Part shown: positions 41,791 to 50,770 of the stretch, piece by piece | Layout: every line of letters starts with the position of its first letter | Position numbering within the stretch: position 1 is the stretch's first letter | Source: a virus | Length of the DNA: 64,000 bases | IMG/VR virus record: IMGVR_UViG_3300009183_000002 | Coordinates: 1-64,000 of that record | Direction: 5' to 3' (one strand) | Made by a program: the position numbers and the translations under genes | The notes under the pieces: generated by a model | Told to the model about the DNA's origin: nothing | What the model saw: the letters and a program-made list of their open reading frames with translations, nothing else | The model's database searches: none

Positions 41791-41973
41791 CTACTCTTCT
41801 ATAATTTCAAACCCAGCAGGATCGTTTACTTTGGTAAGGATAATTCCATTGCCCTTAACATCCCAGTTAAGAACGTCCCCTTCTTCCCACCCAAGATCTT
41901 CAAGCACTTCTTCCGGGAGCGTAATAAACGGCTCACCGTTTTCGTCTTCTTCAACCTCAAGAATGTAACTCAT
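41791..41973 (-). CDS. AbrB/MazE-like DNA-binding-domain protein
   Basis: 60 aa. FITLPEEVLEDLGWEEGDVL followed by GNGIILTKV is the swapped-hairpin AbrB pattern found in antitoxins and transition regulators. No toxin gene is adjacent. In cyanophages similar small proteins occur in late regions; role unknown. Overlaps the upstream gene by ATGA. Confidence 0.7.
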   Translation of the reverse strand: MSYILEVEEDENGEPFITLPEEVLEDLGWEEGDVLNWDVKGNGIILTKVNDPAGFEIIEE

Positions 41974-42263
41974 TTGGCCAAAAGCTTTTCCATAAGCTTA
42001 TCAAGCTTATTGTTGATTTGCTGAAAATTATCGTGCATGTTTTGAATTTCTCTTAGAAAGTCAACTTTCAAAACATATTCAAGAGGCATCCGATTTATCT
42101 GTTGTTCCAAGGAGTCCACGCGGTTTTCTTGCGAACGTAACGATGCGTTAAGAGTTTGCAGCCGCTCATGCGTTCGGCTTAGGATCTTGTTTGCCACCCA
42201 GGATCCCCCTGTGACAGCTGATACAACTGCTGTAATTGCAATTGTTAAATACTCTGGGCCCAC
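41970..42263 (-). CDS. Membrane-anchored coiled-coil protein (holin- or spanin-like)
   Basis: 97 aa. N-terminal transmembrane helix (YLTIAITAVVSAVTGGSWVA), then a long heptad-patterned coiled coil (LRSQENRVDSLEQQINRM and MHDNFQQINNKLDKLMEKL). The topology matches i-spanins or small holins, but the lysis role is unproven. Confidence 0.65.
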   Translation of the reverse strand: MGPEYLTIAITAVVSAVTGGSWVANKILSRTHERLQTLNASLRSQENRVDSLEQQINRMPLEYVLKVDFLREIQNMHDNFQQINNKLDKLMEKLLAK

Positions 42264-42293
42264 AGGTATGAAAGCTTTCTTCTTATTTTAAGC

Positions 42294-43820
42294 TTAGTAA
42301 TCAAGATGAAGCTGACCCTTTCGTGCTAAACCTGTGACTAACCACACTAACGCGTCGACGCAGTCATCATGACCACTTACGCCGAAATTTGTGAGTTCCT
42401 CGAAGAGATTTGTGAAGTTTCGGAAACGATTAAAAATAATCTTTCTATCTTCAAACATTCCCATGATGCCCCGGAACCGTGCCAGCTTGTCTGCTCGGAA
42501 CCCTTTAACGGGATGCCAAATCAAGTTATAGAGACCTTCGTTATTGAGGCACACCCTCTTGAAGTCAGCCTCCAGTGAAGCTTGGTACTGGACAGCTTCT
42601 GACCAAATGTCACAAGTCGAGTAAGTAGGGAAATAATTATCGTTCTGGTCTTTTGAAATAACCGACCAATCGTTCAGCAATTCTTTTAACGCGTCAAGTT
42701 TTTCAAGGTTTCCCATCACTCGAATTCGGCGGTAATCAATAATATGAATACGATCTCCAATACGGCCTCCAAGGATCATGACGGTGTAGTCATTTTTTTC
42801 TTTGATGCCAGCAGATAGGTCAACACCGATGCCTAACGTGTCAAACTCCGTGGCAATCTCAGCTTTAACAATAAGTTCTGGCGCCAGGGAAAGCTCGTTT
42901 TGTCGTACAATTTGATTCATGTACTGGAACGAAAAAGCAATAGGAGCCTGGCGTTTCTTTTCTTTTAGGTAATCCAGTGACCACATCTCAGGCCAATACG
43001 ATTCCTCTTCACCTGTTTTGGGATCATTGATAATTGCAGAAAGAACAATCTGCATCCAGTTGTTTTGCTCGTTAAATGTGGTGGCATGAATGTCGTCATG
43101 TCTAAACCTTGTTCCAAGGCAGATTGCTCGTGCACCTTCAAACATCGTTGGTGAAATCACAGCATTCCAATTTTCCTGCATTGTTTTACGAATGTCAGGA
43201 TTGGAAATGTCTGCCGCAGATTTAATAGCGTCATCGATCATTACCAGGTGTGAACGCTTGGAGGTTACAGAACCTTTGAGGCCAGCAGCGGAAAGCGTAA
43301 ACTGTTCGTCACCCGTTACCTCAATGCCAGCAAATTTATGATCAATAGACCAGTACTCATTACTGGTCACATTCTTCAAAAGGCGTACCTTGGGAAATAC
43401 TTCTTGATACCGCTTGCTTTCAATGATGCGTTTGATGGTTGCTGACTTGGAACGAGCAATATCAACCGTATATGACAAGTAAAGAATTTGTAGTGGCAGC
43501 TTGGCTTGTGTATGGATGCCAATAGCCCAAGCCGTAAACAAACCTAAGACTGTTGACTTTGCAGAACCACGGGGAGCAAGTAGGTCAATATTGGGGCCAG
43601 CAATTCGCAACAAGCAACTACTATTTTCATTTGTGACAAAATGACGATTCCAGTCTTGGTGATGTTGAGCAGGAGGTTTGTCCGCTACATAATCACAAAA
43701 GAAACCAAAGTCCTCCCGTGCTCTCTCAAGAAGGTCTAAGTTTTTAGGTGCTCTGATTTGTTGATTGCGTGCAGCAGCCTTTGCGTTACGACGGTATGCA
43801 AGGTGCTGGTAAGAAGGCAC
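42294..43820 (-). CDS. Terminase large subunit
   Basis: 508 aa. ATPase: Walker A LAPRGSAKST (81-90) and Walker B HLVMIDDA (D196/D197), with coupling motif near LGTRF. C-terminal RNaseH-fold nuclease: GIGVDLSAG supplies the first Asp, and GHDDCVDAL the last acidic residues. Powers DNA packaging through the portal and cuts concatemers. Followed by the membrane protein gene, preceded by small genes that may include the small subunit. Confidence 0.92.
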   Translation of the reverse strand: MPSYQHLAYRRNAKAAARNQQIRAPKNLDLLERAREDFGFFCDYVADKPPAQHHQDWNRHFVTNENSSCLLRIAGPNIDLLAPRGSAKSTVLGLFTAWAIGIHTQAKLPLQILYLSYTVDIARSKSATIKRIIESKRYQEVFPKVRLLKNVTSNEYWSIDHKFAGIEVTGDEQFTLSAAGLKGSVTSKRSHLVMIDDAIKSAADISNPDIRKTMQENWNAVISPTMFEGARAICLGTRFRHDDIHATTFNEQNNWMQIVLSAIINDPKTGEEESYWPEMWSLDYLKEKKRQAPIAFSFQYMNQIVRQNELSLAPELIVKAEIATEFDTLGIGVDLSAGIKEKNDYTVMILGGRIGDRIHIIDYRRIRVMGNLEKLDALKELLNDWSVISKDQNDNYFPTYSTCDIWSEAVQYQASLEADFKRVCLNNEGLYNLIWHPVKGFRADKLARFRGIMGMFEDRKIIFNRFRNFTNLFEELTNFGVSGHDDCVDALVWLVTGLARKGQLHLDY

Positions 43821-43851
43821 AAGAATTATTCAGATACTACTGAATACTATC

Positions 43852-44013
43852 CTATTTACTTTCCTTTTGTTTTTTCTGTTTTTTGTACTTGGTAGCTTTG
43901 TCAAGAGCTGCTTTACGTTTTTCTTTATCCGACATCTCAGTGCCGTCTTCTTTCTTAGCTTCTTTCTTCTTTAGATACTCAAGAAGCTGAGGGGGCATTT
44001 TACCTTTAGCCAT
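43852..44013 (-). CDS. Small Lys-rich protein
   Basis: 53 aa, ATG 44013 overlapping the previous stop (TAATG). PPQLLEYLKKKEAKKEDG then MSDKEKRKAALDKATKYKKQ; about 35 percent Lys. No family. Immediately upstream of terminase. Confidence 0.6.
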   Translation of the reverse strand: MAKGKMPPQLLEYLKKKEAKKEDGTEMSDKEKRKAALDKATKYKKQKKQKESK

Positions 44014-44210
44014 TAGAAATTATCCTGTTCGCGAGAGTTACGCATGCGGTTAAGAAGTTGCTGGTACTCTGGGCTGCCTTGATCAGGCATACGCGCTGCA
44101 CGACCAGTGCCAAAGTCAACGCCTGAAGTTGGCTGTCGGTCCATCCCCCTGCGCTCACCTTCTTCTTGACGTTGGCGGGGGTATGACATGCCGCCCTGTT
44201 GAGCACCCAT
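44013..44210 (-). CDS. Small Gln/Arg-rich late protein
   Basis: 65 aa, ATG 44210. PRQRQEEGERRGMDRQP and PEYQQLLNRMRNSREQ. Resembles short hydrophilic proteins that occur beside terminase genes of cyanophages. TAATG coupling to the next gene. Confidence 0.55.
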   Translation of the reverse strand: MGAQQGGMSYPRQRQEEGERRGMDRQPTSGVDFGTGRAARMPDQGSPEYQQLLNRMRNSREQDNF

Positions 44211-44248
44211 TTAAATAGATATTTGGCTTGAAACTATTCTAGTAGTAT

Positions 44249-44854
44249 TTATTCCTCAAGCTGCATGCGAGCCCACACGCTCATGGACGCTTCTTCCAGA
44301 GGGCTTTCAATAGGATCATCTTTAAAAATAAACAGGAGTTCACGTATGGCACGGTCAGCCCCAGCCATTAACAAACCCTTGCGATCTTTTGTACCTGTAA
44401 ATTGTTCTACCTGCGCAATAGTTCCACGTAATTCTTTTTGCATAGAAGCAATACGTGCAACACCTGCGTCACGCTTGACGGACATGTTTTCAATATCTTC
44501 ACGCAACTTGCGGATGTCCTCCTGCATCTCATCAATTTCGTACAGGAGTTTTTTTCGGTGATCCGGTTTTTTATAGTTGTCTTTTACCCAGAGATCACAC
44601 GCAGTAATGCTTCCCCTGTATCCAAGGAATCTGGAATATAGGTAAATTTCAACTACTGAGTAATTATCTGCGCAAAAAGCGCAGAATGATTCCTGGGTAG
44701 ACGCATCAAGATTGTCTACCCACCCATCAAATAACTCAATATCGATAAGCTCGTTGGGCCTGACCGTAGTCTCGTTCTTCGTCTTTCCGTTTAAAGAGGT
44801 CTTGCTGTTCAGCGGAAGTGCGGGATTCCGCTGCGCCTTTACCGATTGTTTCAC
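44249..44854 (-). CDS. Helical protein upstream of terminase, possible small subunit
   Basis: 201 aa from GTG 44854, overlapping the previous gene by 119 nt; no good alternative start lies in the overlap. Helix-rich with a coiled coil (LLYEIDEMQEDIRKLREDIE) and a C-terminal ADRAIRELLFIFKDDP segment. Position directly before terminase-associated genes and the coiled coil fit a small terminase subunit, but no HTH is clear. Inference only. Confidence 0.55.
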   Translation of the reverse strand: MKQSVKAQRNPALPLNSKTSLNGKTKNETTVRPNELIDIELFDGWVDNLDASTQESFCAFCADNYSVVEIYLYSRFLGYRGSITACDLWVKDNYKKPDHRKKLLYEIDEMQEDIRKLREDIENMSVKRDAGVARIASMQKELRGTIAQVEQFTGTKDRKGLLMAGADRAIRELLFIFKDDPIESPLEEASMSVWARMQLEE

Positions 44855-45017
44855 GTTCTTGTTCAGCAGCAGCTTTTCCTTTTGCTATGGACGAACCTAC
44901 AGACACGTCCTGAAATATCTTAGTAGCAGCAGCAGCTTTCCTGGCTTTGTCTTCATCAAACAAAAAATCATACGGATCGCTTTGATCGAACGAGTTAGTT
45001 GAAGAAGAATCGGCCAT
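44736..45017 (-). CDS. Hypothetical late protein
   Basis: 93 aa. ATG 45017. Acidic N-terminus (FDQSDPYDFLFDEDKARK), then Ala/Lys/Glu-rich helix. Overlaps the next gene by 119 nt. Unknown. Confidence 0.6.
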   Translation of the reverse strand: MADSSSTNSFDQSDPYDFLFDEDKARKAAAATKIFQDVSVGSSIAKGKAAAEQERETIGKGAAESRTSAEQQDLFKRKDEERDYGQAQRAYRY

Positions 45018-45029
45018 GACAATAACTAA

Positions 45030-45191
45030 CTAGAAACTATTTTTTTGATCAACAGAATCTTCCGACTCTTTTGATTGATCCTTTTCGGCTCTTTGTTTGG
45101 CAAAATTATAAGCAAGTGAAGCCGCTTTTTTGTATTGACCTAAGTCAAAACTCTCGCTTGAAGAGCGAGAATTAGCAGCTTGCTCTTGCAT
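45030..45191 (-). CDS. Small hypothetical late protein
   Basis: 53 aa, ATG 45191 overlapping the previous stop (TGATG). SSSESFDLGQYKKAASLAYN then a Lys/Glu/Ser-rich tail. Unknown family. Confidence 0.55.
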   Translation of the reverse strand: MQEQAANSRSSSESFDLGQYKKAASLAYNFAKQRAEKDQSKESEDSVDQKNSF

Positions 45192-45382
45192 CAGAAGTTG
45201 CTCATCATCGAAGCAAGGCCCTGTTGGAAGATGTCACGACGTCCTTCAACAGACTTCTGACGTTGTTGGCGACCCTTAGAAGCCTCAAGACGATTCAAAA
45301 GATCTTCAAACTCGGCAATATTAAAACGTGAAGCGGTATCGGTGCCGGTATCTGTTAATGCATTTCCTACGGAGGAAGTCAT
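45191..45382 (-). CDS. Small hypothetical late protein
   Basis: 63 aa. FNIAEFEDLLNRLEASKGRQ followed by RRDIFQQGLASMM. Helical. Coupled to the next gene by TGATG. Unknown family. Confidence 0.6.
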   Translation of the reverse strand: MTSSVGNALTDTGTDTASRFNIAEFEDLLNRLEASKGRQQRQKSVEGRRDIFQQGLASMMSNF

Positions 45383-45434
45383 GGGTTAAAAAGTTAACTA
45401 AATAAATTATAGCAATAGTTATTATTTGGTACAG

Positions 45435-46325
45435 TCAGCTCCAGAAACCAGAGACAAGATTTGCAGCTACATTGCCAAACGAAGAGATGTTGGCTATTTC
45501 TTTCTGTCCTTCGTTTTTAATTTTTTGGGTTTCTTTATCAATCTCACCTTGAAGATTGGTTAAACCAGCGCTGTATAAATACTGACGAGTGTCACGTACA
45601 TTCTGAAGTTGTTCTTGGATTTCTCCAGGTGTTCCACTAAATTTATCCTGGAAGTCAGGCGTTGAAACCTTTGCACGGCTTGCAAGCTCTGTGCCTGCAT
45701 AAGTAGGCAACAAGCTTTTATCAAAAGTAAAGGAACGTTTACCCGTTTTCTTACCTTTTTCATCAACACCTTGTTTACCAAACATGGTGTCGTAATAGTT
45801 GTCAAGATAGCTCGTATTGAACTTATCTTGATACTCAGAACCCTTGACAAGAGAATCTTTAAGATCTTGGACGCTACTGTAATACCCCTGGTTAAAACGC
45901 TCTTGAGCCTTGCCGAGTTCTTCTTCTGTAGCTTGGCGTCCAAGGAGTTCTTCATAGGCCGCCTTGGTGCCCGTAGTGCGGCGTCCGGGGAGAAGCTCTT
46001 GGGTGTAGATCTTGGTTAAATCAGATACATCTTGTTCTGGTGGTGCCAGATCATATTTAGATGCATAGTCCCGCAGTTGGGAAGTCGCATCTGAATAACC
46101 AATCAATCCTTGACGAAGCTGGGACTCAAGCCCAGAACGCATTCCGCCAAACCCAGAAGCGGCAGAAGCTTTACGTGCATCTGCAGCAGCTTTAGCTTCG
46201 GCCTTTTCAGTAGCAGCACGTGTCTCAGCAGCAGTTTCCCGATCTTGTTGGTACTTTAAATACTTCTCAAAAGAATCGTCTTTTGGGATTTCAGGAGATT
46301 TGTAAGTAACTTTAGAGCCGCCCAT
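45435..46325 (-). CDS. Virion/ejection protein, helical
   Basis: 296 aa. Starts GGSKVTYKSPEIPKDDSFEK, followed by a long Ala/Lys/Glu helix (AAETRAATEKAEAKAAADAR). The middle has YDTMFGKQ and LLGRQATEEELGKAQERF. Probably internal or tail protein, like other genes in this stretch. Confidence 0.65.
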   Translation of the reverse strand: MGGSKVTYKSPEIPKDDSFEKYLKYQQDRETAAETRAATEKAEAKAAADARKASAASGFGGMRSGLESQLRQGLIGYSDATSQLRDYASKYDLAPPEQDVSDLTKIYTQELLPGRRTTGTKAAYEELLGRQATEEELGKAQERFNQGYYSSVQDLKDSLVKGSEYQDKFNTSYLDNYYDTMFGKQGVDEKGKKTGKRSFTFDKSLLPTYAGTELASRAKVSTPDFQDKFSGTPGEIQEQLQNVRDTRQYLYSAGLTNLQGEIDKETQKIKNEGQKEIANISSFGNVAANLVSGFWS

Positions 46326-46335
46326 GGTTTACCTC

Positions 46336-46914
46336 CTATACAAATAAAGTACCAACGTCAACTGGCGCAATGCGACCAAACGTACCCATCATTTGAGCCT
46401 GACGTTCAGCTAAAGATTGCTTTAATGCGGTACGAGCGTCACGTTGTGAACTTTCTTTCGCTTCTGCTGAGTTAGCTAAACCAAACCCACGGCGCTGACC
46501 TTCTGTTGCTAACGCCAATCTACGTTCAGCCAGTGGGCCCGTATCAAACATCGCGGCTTCTCTTTGCCGCCCAAATTCAACGTCAGGCATCCACGTACCT
46601 TGAGCTACGCGTGCGCCAATATTACCACCTTCTCCAAACTTGGCCATATCCCGGCCTTGGAGGATATTATATTTCAGAGCATCACCCGCAGCAGCCATCT
46701 GCGCTTGAGCAATGCTTGCTTGGGTTTTGTTTGCACCAAAACCAGCAAGGGCTCCAATGCCAGCACTGGCAAAACCTAGGCCTGCTGTTAACGGATCAAA
46801 CATGCCTCCTCCTTTGTTAGCACTACCGGAAAATCCTCCAGCTGTAGAGACTGGCTCAGTAACATTCATCCAACTGTTGTTGGGAAAGCTACTAGCTTTG
46901 ACTCCGAACTGCAT
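46336..46914 (-). CDS. Ejection-type protein with glycine-zipper segment
   Basis: 192 aa. DPLTAGLGFASAGIGALAGFG is a glycine-zipper-type hydrophobic stretch, followed by an Ala/Gln-rich helix and a charged C-terminal half (NSAEAKESSQRDARTALKQ). Such design is typical of podovirus ejection proteins that insert in the host membrane. Inference from pattern. Confidence 0.6.
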   Translation of the reverse strand: MQFGVKASSFPNNSWMNVTEPVSTAGGFSGSANKGGGMFDPLTAGLGFASAGIGALAGFGANKTQASIAQAQMAAAGDALKYNILQGRDMAKFGEGGNIGARVAQGTWMPDVEFGRQREAAMFDTGPLAERRLALATEGQRRGFGLANSAEAKESSQRDARTALKQSLAERQAQMMGTFGRIAPVDVGTLFV

Positions 46915-46940
46915 AATTTATAACTTATTTTAGTGTACGT

Positions 46941-47363
46941 TTACCCACGACCAAAGTAAGATGTTGGCGTGTACTGTGCAGAACGAGCAACAACTTGAGG
47001 CCCAGGAAGTGCACGTACACCTTCCATTACCGTATTGGAAATACGATTGGCACCTTCCATGGCTAGCTGACCAGGGAGTGTGAAAGCTTGTGTAATCTGC
47101 CCAGGGATATCAAACAGTAGCTTGTAAGGAGCTGCTGCTTTCATGCGCTCCCTATCAAATTCATTTTGAACTTTTAACTTTTCACGCATTGCTTCGGGCG
47201 TATTTTGTTCTTGTGAAAAATTCAGTAACCTTTCAAAAAAACTGCCGTCATCGCCACCTACTGGAAAAGCCTGTTGCAAACCATATCGTTGTTGCTCGTC
47301 TGTAAGCCCAGCTTCTTTAAGTTGCTTGGCAGTTGCTGCGTAAGCGTTTGCGTCAAAAGGCAT
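46941..47363 (-). CDS. Hypothetical virion protein
   Basis: 140 aa. AATAKQLKEAGLTDEQQRYG at the start, then REKLKVQNEFDRERMKAA and a Gly/Pro-rich end. Sits between two glycine-zipper genes, 3 nt downstream of the larger. Confidence 0.6.
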   Translation of the reverse strand: MPFDANAYAATAKQLKEAGLTDEQQRYGLQQAFPVGGDDGSFFERLLNFSQEQNTPEAMREKLKVQNEFDRERMKAAAPYKLLFDIPGQITQAFTLPGQLAMEGANRISNTVMEGVRALPGPQVVARSAQYTPTSYFGRG

Positions 47364-47366
47364 GAC

Positions 47367-48254
47367 TTAACCCCGATATTGGAAAGCAGACTGAGCATAA
47401 GGATTAGGAGCTGTCATCATAGTACGCACCGTTTCACCAGCCTGTGACTGAGCACCACCAGCAAGTTGAGCAGTGTACATCTGACGATTCAATGCACCAG
47501 TTAGTTGGGCATTTTGTTGGTTAAGCTGCATCTGACGTTGTGTTTCGTTGTTGCGGAATTGCTCTTGAAGGGGAAGCATTTCCCGTGCAATTTCTACTTG
47601 ACTACGTCCGGTAATACGCGACAGTTCTGCAATATCTTTAAGGTTTTTATCTGTAATCTCAACACCACCACCGGTAAGACCAGACTTACCTTCTTCCCTA
47701 CGTGCGCCGGTAACAGCACCAGTAACAGCACCAGCAGCATTAGCAACAGCGCCGCCAAGAGCATTGGTAACACCCCCGCCAACACCGCCACCGAGCAAGC
47801 CGCCTGCAATACGAATAGCACCGCCAACAATGGGAGCAGCAAGTTTACCCTTGGAACCCATTGCGCCAAGTGCGGTTTCAGCAGATTTAGCAAGTCCTCC
47901 GCTTAGTTTGGCGCCTACGACACCACCACCAATTTCACCCGCACCACGTAGAAGCTCACCCTGCATCAAACTCCCAACACCATAGGCAGTTGGAGCAGCA
48001 ATACCCACGCCAGGAAGTTGCATACCTGCGCCTAAAAGCCCTGCTGCTTGCTTTGCACCACCCCTAAGACTGTTTAAGAATTCTCCAAATCCAGCACCCT
48101 TACCACCACCAGGGACATTGACGTCTACTGGAATTGTTTGTACGCCAGCAGAGGTCATGCTTCCGCCTGGAGAAGGTACTAATGCACCTGCTTGATAATT
48201 AGAGTAACGACCACCTGTCATGTCGTTATAGCCCTGTAAACTATAGCCAGCCAT
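47367..48254 (-). CDS. Ejection-type protein with extended glycine zipper
   Basis: 295 aa. Residues about 60-185 are nearly all Gly/Ala/Val (GGAIRIAGGLLGGGVGGGVT), likely several membrane-active helices; the C-terminus is Gln/Asn-rich (QRQMQLNQQNAQLTGAL). Candidate pore or ejection component. Confidence 0.65.
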   Translation of the reverse strand: MAGYSLQGYNDMTGGRYSNYQAGALVPSPGGSMTSAGVQTIPVDVNVPGGGKGAGFGEFLNSLRGGAKQAAGLLGAGMQLPGVGIAAPTAYGVGSLMQGELLRGAGEIGGGVVGAKLSGGLAKSAETALGAMGSKGKLAAPIVGGAIRIAGGLLGGGVGGGVTNALGGAVANAAGAVTGAVTGARREEGKSGLTGGGVEITDKNLKDIAELSRITGRSQVEIAREMLPLQEQFRNNETQRQMQLNQQNAQLTGALNRQMYTAQLAGGAQSQAGETVRTMMTAPNPYAQSAFQYRG

Positions 48255-48288
48255 AATTAACTTTACTCAATACATTAATTTTACCAGC

Positions 48289-49260
48289 CTACATACTTTG
48301 TGGGTATGCCAAAGTTGAAGGATACGTTGGACGATTGCCTGCAGCAATTGATTCATTAATTGCATTACCAACTGCAACACCACCAAGCGAACCTGCAAGG
48401 CCACCGGCAACAGCACCAACTATGCGCTGGGTAGGCGTCCCACGGCGGGTCAAGTTTGGTATCTTGGGCTCTGGCTTGGAAGCCATTCGCGCACCTTGCG
48501 CAGCACCTAATGTTCCTCCTGCAAATCCAGCAGCCATTGGAATGCTTACAGGAAAGCCCAGTAGACGGGCTTCTGGATTACCTTGTAAATTCTCAGAAGT
48601 TCCTTTAAGAACTCCCAATCCCAACAAACCTTTGTCTTGGTACAGATAATTCATATAGTTACCGTAACGCTCGGGTGTTAAATCGGGAATATCTTGTTTT
48701 GCAGTTTCATATTTAAGTGGATCTCCAGTGCGGTTAAGAAAAAAACGTTCAAATAATTCTTGCACTGGCTGAGCGGTTGTACGGCGATCTTCTGACCCAA
48801 GCTCTGAATACGATTGTGCAAATCCCTTAGGACGAAACTGCTCTTCCGGATTTGTAATATCATATGTACCAGAGGCTGCTACAGCAGGTGCAGCAATTGC
48901 TAATCCCGTAAGCGCTCTACCGGTTGGGGATTTAATTAAATCTTTGTTAACAAGAGTTTCTACACCTGCTTGTGCAATGGCAAGTGGGTGGTTGTATCTC
49001 CACCAATAAGTGCGAGTACCATCGTTGGCAGCATCGACTGCTAAACGAGCAGCATATGCTCCCAAGAACTGAGCGGGTGTCTCGCCAAAAGTAATGCCTT
49101 CCCTTGCAATTGATTTTTTAAAGCGAGGATCAAGAATGCTTTGCCCATAACCTAAACCTTTTACACCACTCTTCTTCATCACCTCATCAGCTTTAACCGC
49201 ACCTTGCTGGAGGCTCTTGCTGATGTTGACTAGCTCGTCTTTTAAATTTTGAATATTCAT
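48289..49260 (-). CDS. Ejection-type virion protein
   Basis: 323 aa. Soluble N-terminal domain, then Ala/Gly hydrophobic stretches at about 118-134 (GRALTGLAIAAPAVAASG) and 240-320 (AGFAGGTLGAAQGARMA, GAVAGGLAGSLGGVAVG). Coupled to the previous gene by a 1-nt ATG overlap. Likely inserted into the host envelope on infection. Confidence 0.65.
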   Translation of the reverse strand: MNIQNLKDELVNISKSLQQGAVKADEVMKKSGVKGLGYGQSILDPRFKKSIAREGITFGETPAQFLGAYAARLAVDAANDGTRTYWWRYNHPLAIAQAGVETLVNKDLIKSPTGRALTGLAIAAPAVAASGTYDITNPEEQFRPKGFAQSYSELGSEDRRTTAQPVQELFERFFLNRTGDPLKYETAKQDIPDLTPERYGNYMNYLYQDKGLLGLGVLKGTSENLQGNPEARLLGFPVSIPMAAGFAGGTLGAAQGARMASKPEPKIPNLTRRGTPTQRIVGAVAGGLAGSLGGVAVGNAINESIAAGNRPTYPSTLAYPQSM

Positions 49261-49853
49261 CAGACTGTGCGATAGGGTAACCCTTGCATTTGATACAGAG
49301 TTCCAGGGGAAGTCATCTGTTGCTGTAGATCGTTTATCTGCTGCATCTGCTGCAACTGCTGTGCTTGAGTAGCTGCTTGCTCTTCAGCATATTGCTGTTG
49401 CATAAACATCGGCTCTATGCCTAAAGTGGCCCCGACGCTACCAGCGTACATAAGACCGTGTTCGGCAGCGCTTGGTGTGTATGTTTTTTGAAGCTGCGCG
49501 ACATTAATAGGATTTCCCTGCTTTGCTGATTCGTATTCTTTAGGGCTAAGTTGATAGCCATATTTACCTGCCATTTTGGGAGCGTACTGTTGCAATGCAC
49601 GTGCTCCCCCATAACTCAAGCCTAGGTCTGCTGCACCAACAGCTAAACCAGCAAGCGGATTGCCTGTTGCAATAGTGCTAACAATACCACCAAGGGCAGC
49701 CCCTGGTAAAGCAGTAGATAGAAGTTCGGAACCACCCTTTGCCGCAATGCTGTTGGCATAGCGCAAAACATCTGAATCCGGATGCATCCGAGCAGCCCTT
49801 GACAACACTTCAGGCTTAGCTAATACTCGTCCCAGCAGTCCAGCTAACTTCAT
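49260..49853 (-). CDS. Ejection-type virion protein
   Basis: 197 aa. Hydrophobic Gly/Ala segment LPGAALGGIVSTIATGNPLA then AVGAADLGLSYGG; the C-terminus is a Gln-rich tract (AQQLQQMQQINDLQQQM). Shares design with neighbours 46.3-49.3 kb, suggesting a paralogous or functionally linked set. Confidence 0.65.
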   Translation of the reverse strand: MKLAGLLGRVLAKPEVLSRAARMHPDSDVLRYANSIAAKGGSELLSTALPGAALGGIVSTIATGNPLAGLAVGAADLGLSYGGARALQQYAPKMAGKYGYQLSPKEYESAKQGNPINVAQLQKTYTPSAAEHGLMYAGSVGATLGIEPMFMQQQYAEEQAATQAQQLQQMQQINDLQQQMTSPGTLYQMQGLPYRTV

Positions 49854-49887
49854 CTATTTAACTCTTATCTTTCTATTTTATGTGTTG

Positions 49888-50544
49888 TTACTCTTGAGTT
49901 TTACCAGGAGATGTATTTGTGTTTATTGCAGTCTCATCAGCAGTTTCCTCGCTTTGCCTATCGTCTGGGTTTCTTTGCTCAGCTTTCATTACTCCCTTGC
50001 GATCCAAAAGCTGTGCAATAGATGGTTTGTCTTCCACTTCATTCTCGACTCGTTTTTCAGCCAGCGCCATCAAGTAGCCGTTAGGGTCGGGGTTCCGAAG
50101 CCTGGGCATTGGATTCTTAGCTGTCTTACTAGGATTTACTGTGGGACTGATCTTGTATGCTTCCATCCACTGCGGATTAAAATCTGGTTGATCTTGCGGA
50201 CGTTGTGTGGTCCTTGCCCGTCCTTCATCAAAGTCATAATCTACAGGCCGATCAAAACGACCCAAGCCTTCAAACAGTTCATACTCTGACGTAACTTCTT
50301 CATTACTATCAAAGAACGGTGAGTTACCAACAAAGTTAAGATCAGGGTTCAGTGTTGTTTTGCGTGTCATTCCACGTTTCAACAAGTCCTCGCTATTAAA
50401 TCTTGATGGGTTCCAGGGATAGGCGCCTGTGTCTGGCTTAGAGCGAAACGAGTCATCAAAGTCGACACGCTTACCAATCTGCCCTTGCCTGTTAAAAGGG
50501 TTTTGAATGTAACGACCTAGATCAAGCCGAGCGTCTTTTGCCAT
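49888..50544 (-). CDS. Hydrophilic hypothetical virion protein
   Basis: 218 aa, Asp/Asn/Arg/Pro-rich, few hydrophobics (GRYIQNPFNRQGQIGKRVDF, FDEGRARTTQRPQDQPDF). Probably disordered. Overlaps the gene upstream by 1 nt. Unknown role. Confidence 0.6.
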   Translation of the reverse strand: MAKDARLDLGRYIQNPFNRQGQIGKRVDFDDSFRSKPDTGAYPWNPSRFNSEDLLKRGMTRKTTLNPDLNFVGNSPFFDSNEEVTSEYELFEGLGRFDRPVDYDFDEGRARTTQRPQDQPDFNPQWMEAYKISPTVNPSKTAKNPMPRLRNPDPNGYLMALAEKRVENEVEDKPSIAQLLDRKGVMKAEQRNPDDRQSEETADETAINTNTSPGKTQE

Positions 50545-50768
50545 TATTCTTTAATTTTTCCTTCTTTCTTTTTCTTGTGTAATCCTACCAAGGTCTTACG
50601 GAGATTGGCTTGCTTCACCGTTTTTTCGTCGTACTTGTCTGGATCAGACAATACGTTCTCCTGCAGCTGCGCAGTGGTAATCTTACGTTTTTTAGCTTTA
50701 GCTGTAAAAGCACCTTCCTTCATCTCGGTGCCTTGAATCCATTTTTTATCTTTCTTTTTTTCAGCCAT
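50544..50768 (-). CDS. Small Lys-rich protein
   Basis: 74 aa. KKWIQGTEMKEGAFTAKAKK resembles the KKWIQ-K-GAL pattern of small phage and algal-virus proteins of unknown function; ends in HKKKKEGKIKE. Two nt downstream of the 951-aa gene. Confidence 0.6.
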   Translation of the reverse strand: MAEKKKDKKWIQGTEMKEGAFTAKAKKRKITTAQLQENVLSDPDKYDEKTVKQANLRKTLVGLHKKKKEGKIKE

Positions 50769-50770
50769 GG

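Noticed and set aside
41791-41973. Antitoxin of a toxin-antitoxin pair
   Set aside because: The protein is AbrB/MazE-like but no toxin-like ORF is adjacent; the neighbours are a membrane coiled-coil protein and a Gly/Pro-rich late protein.
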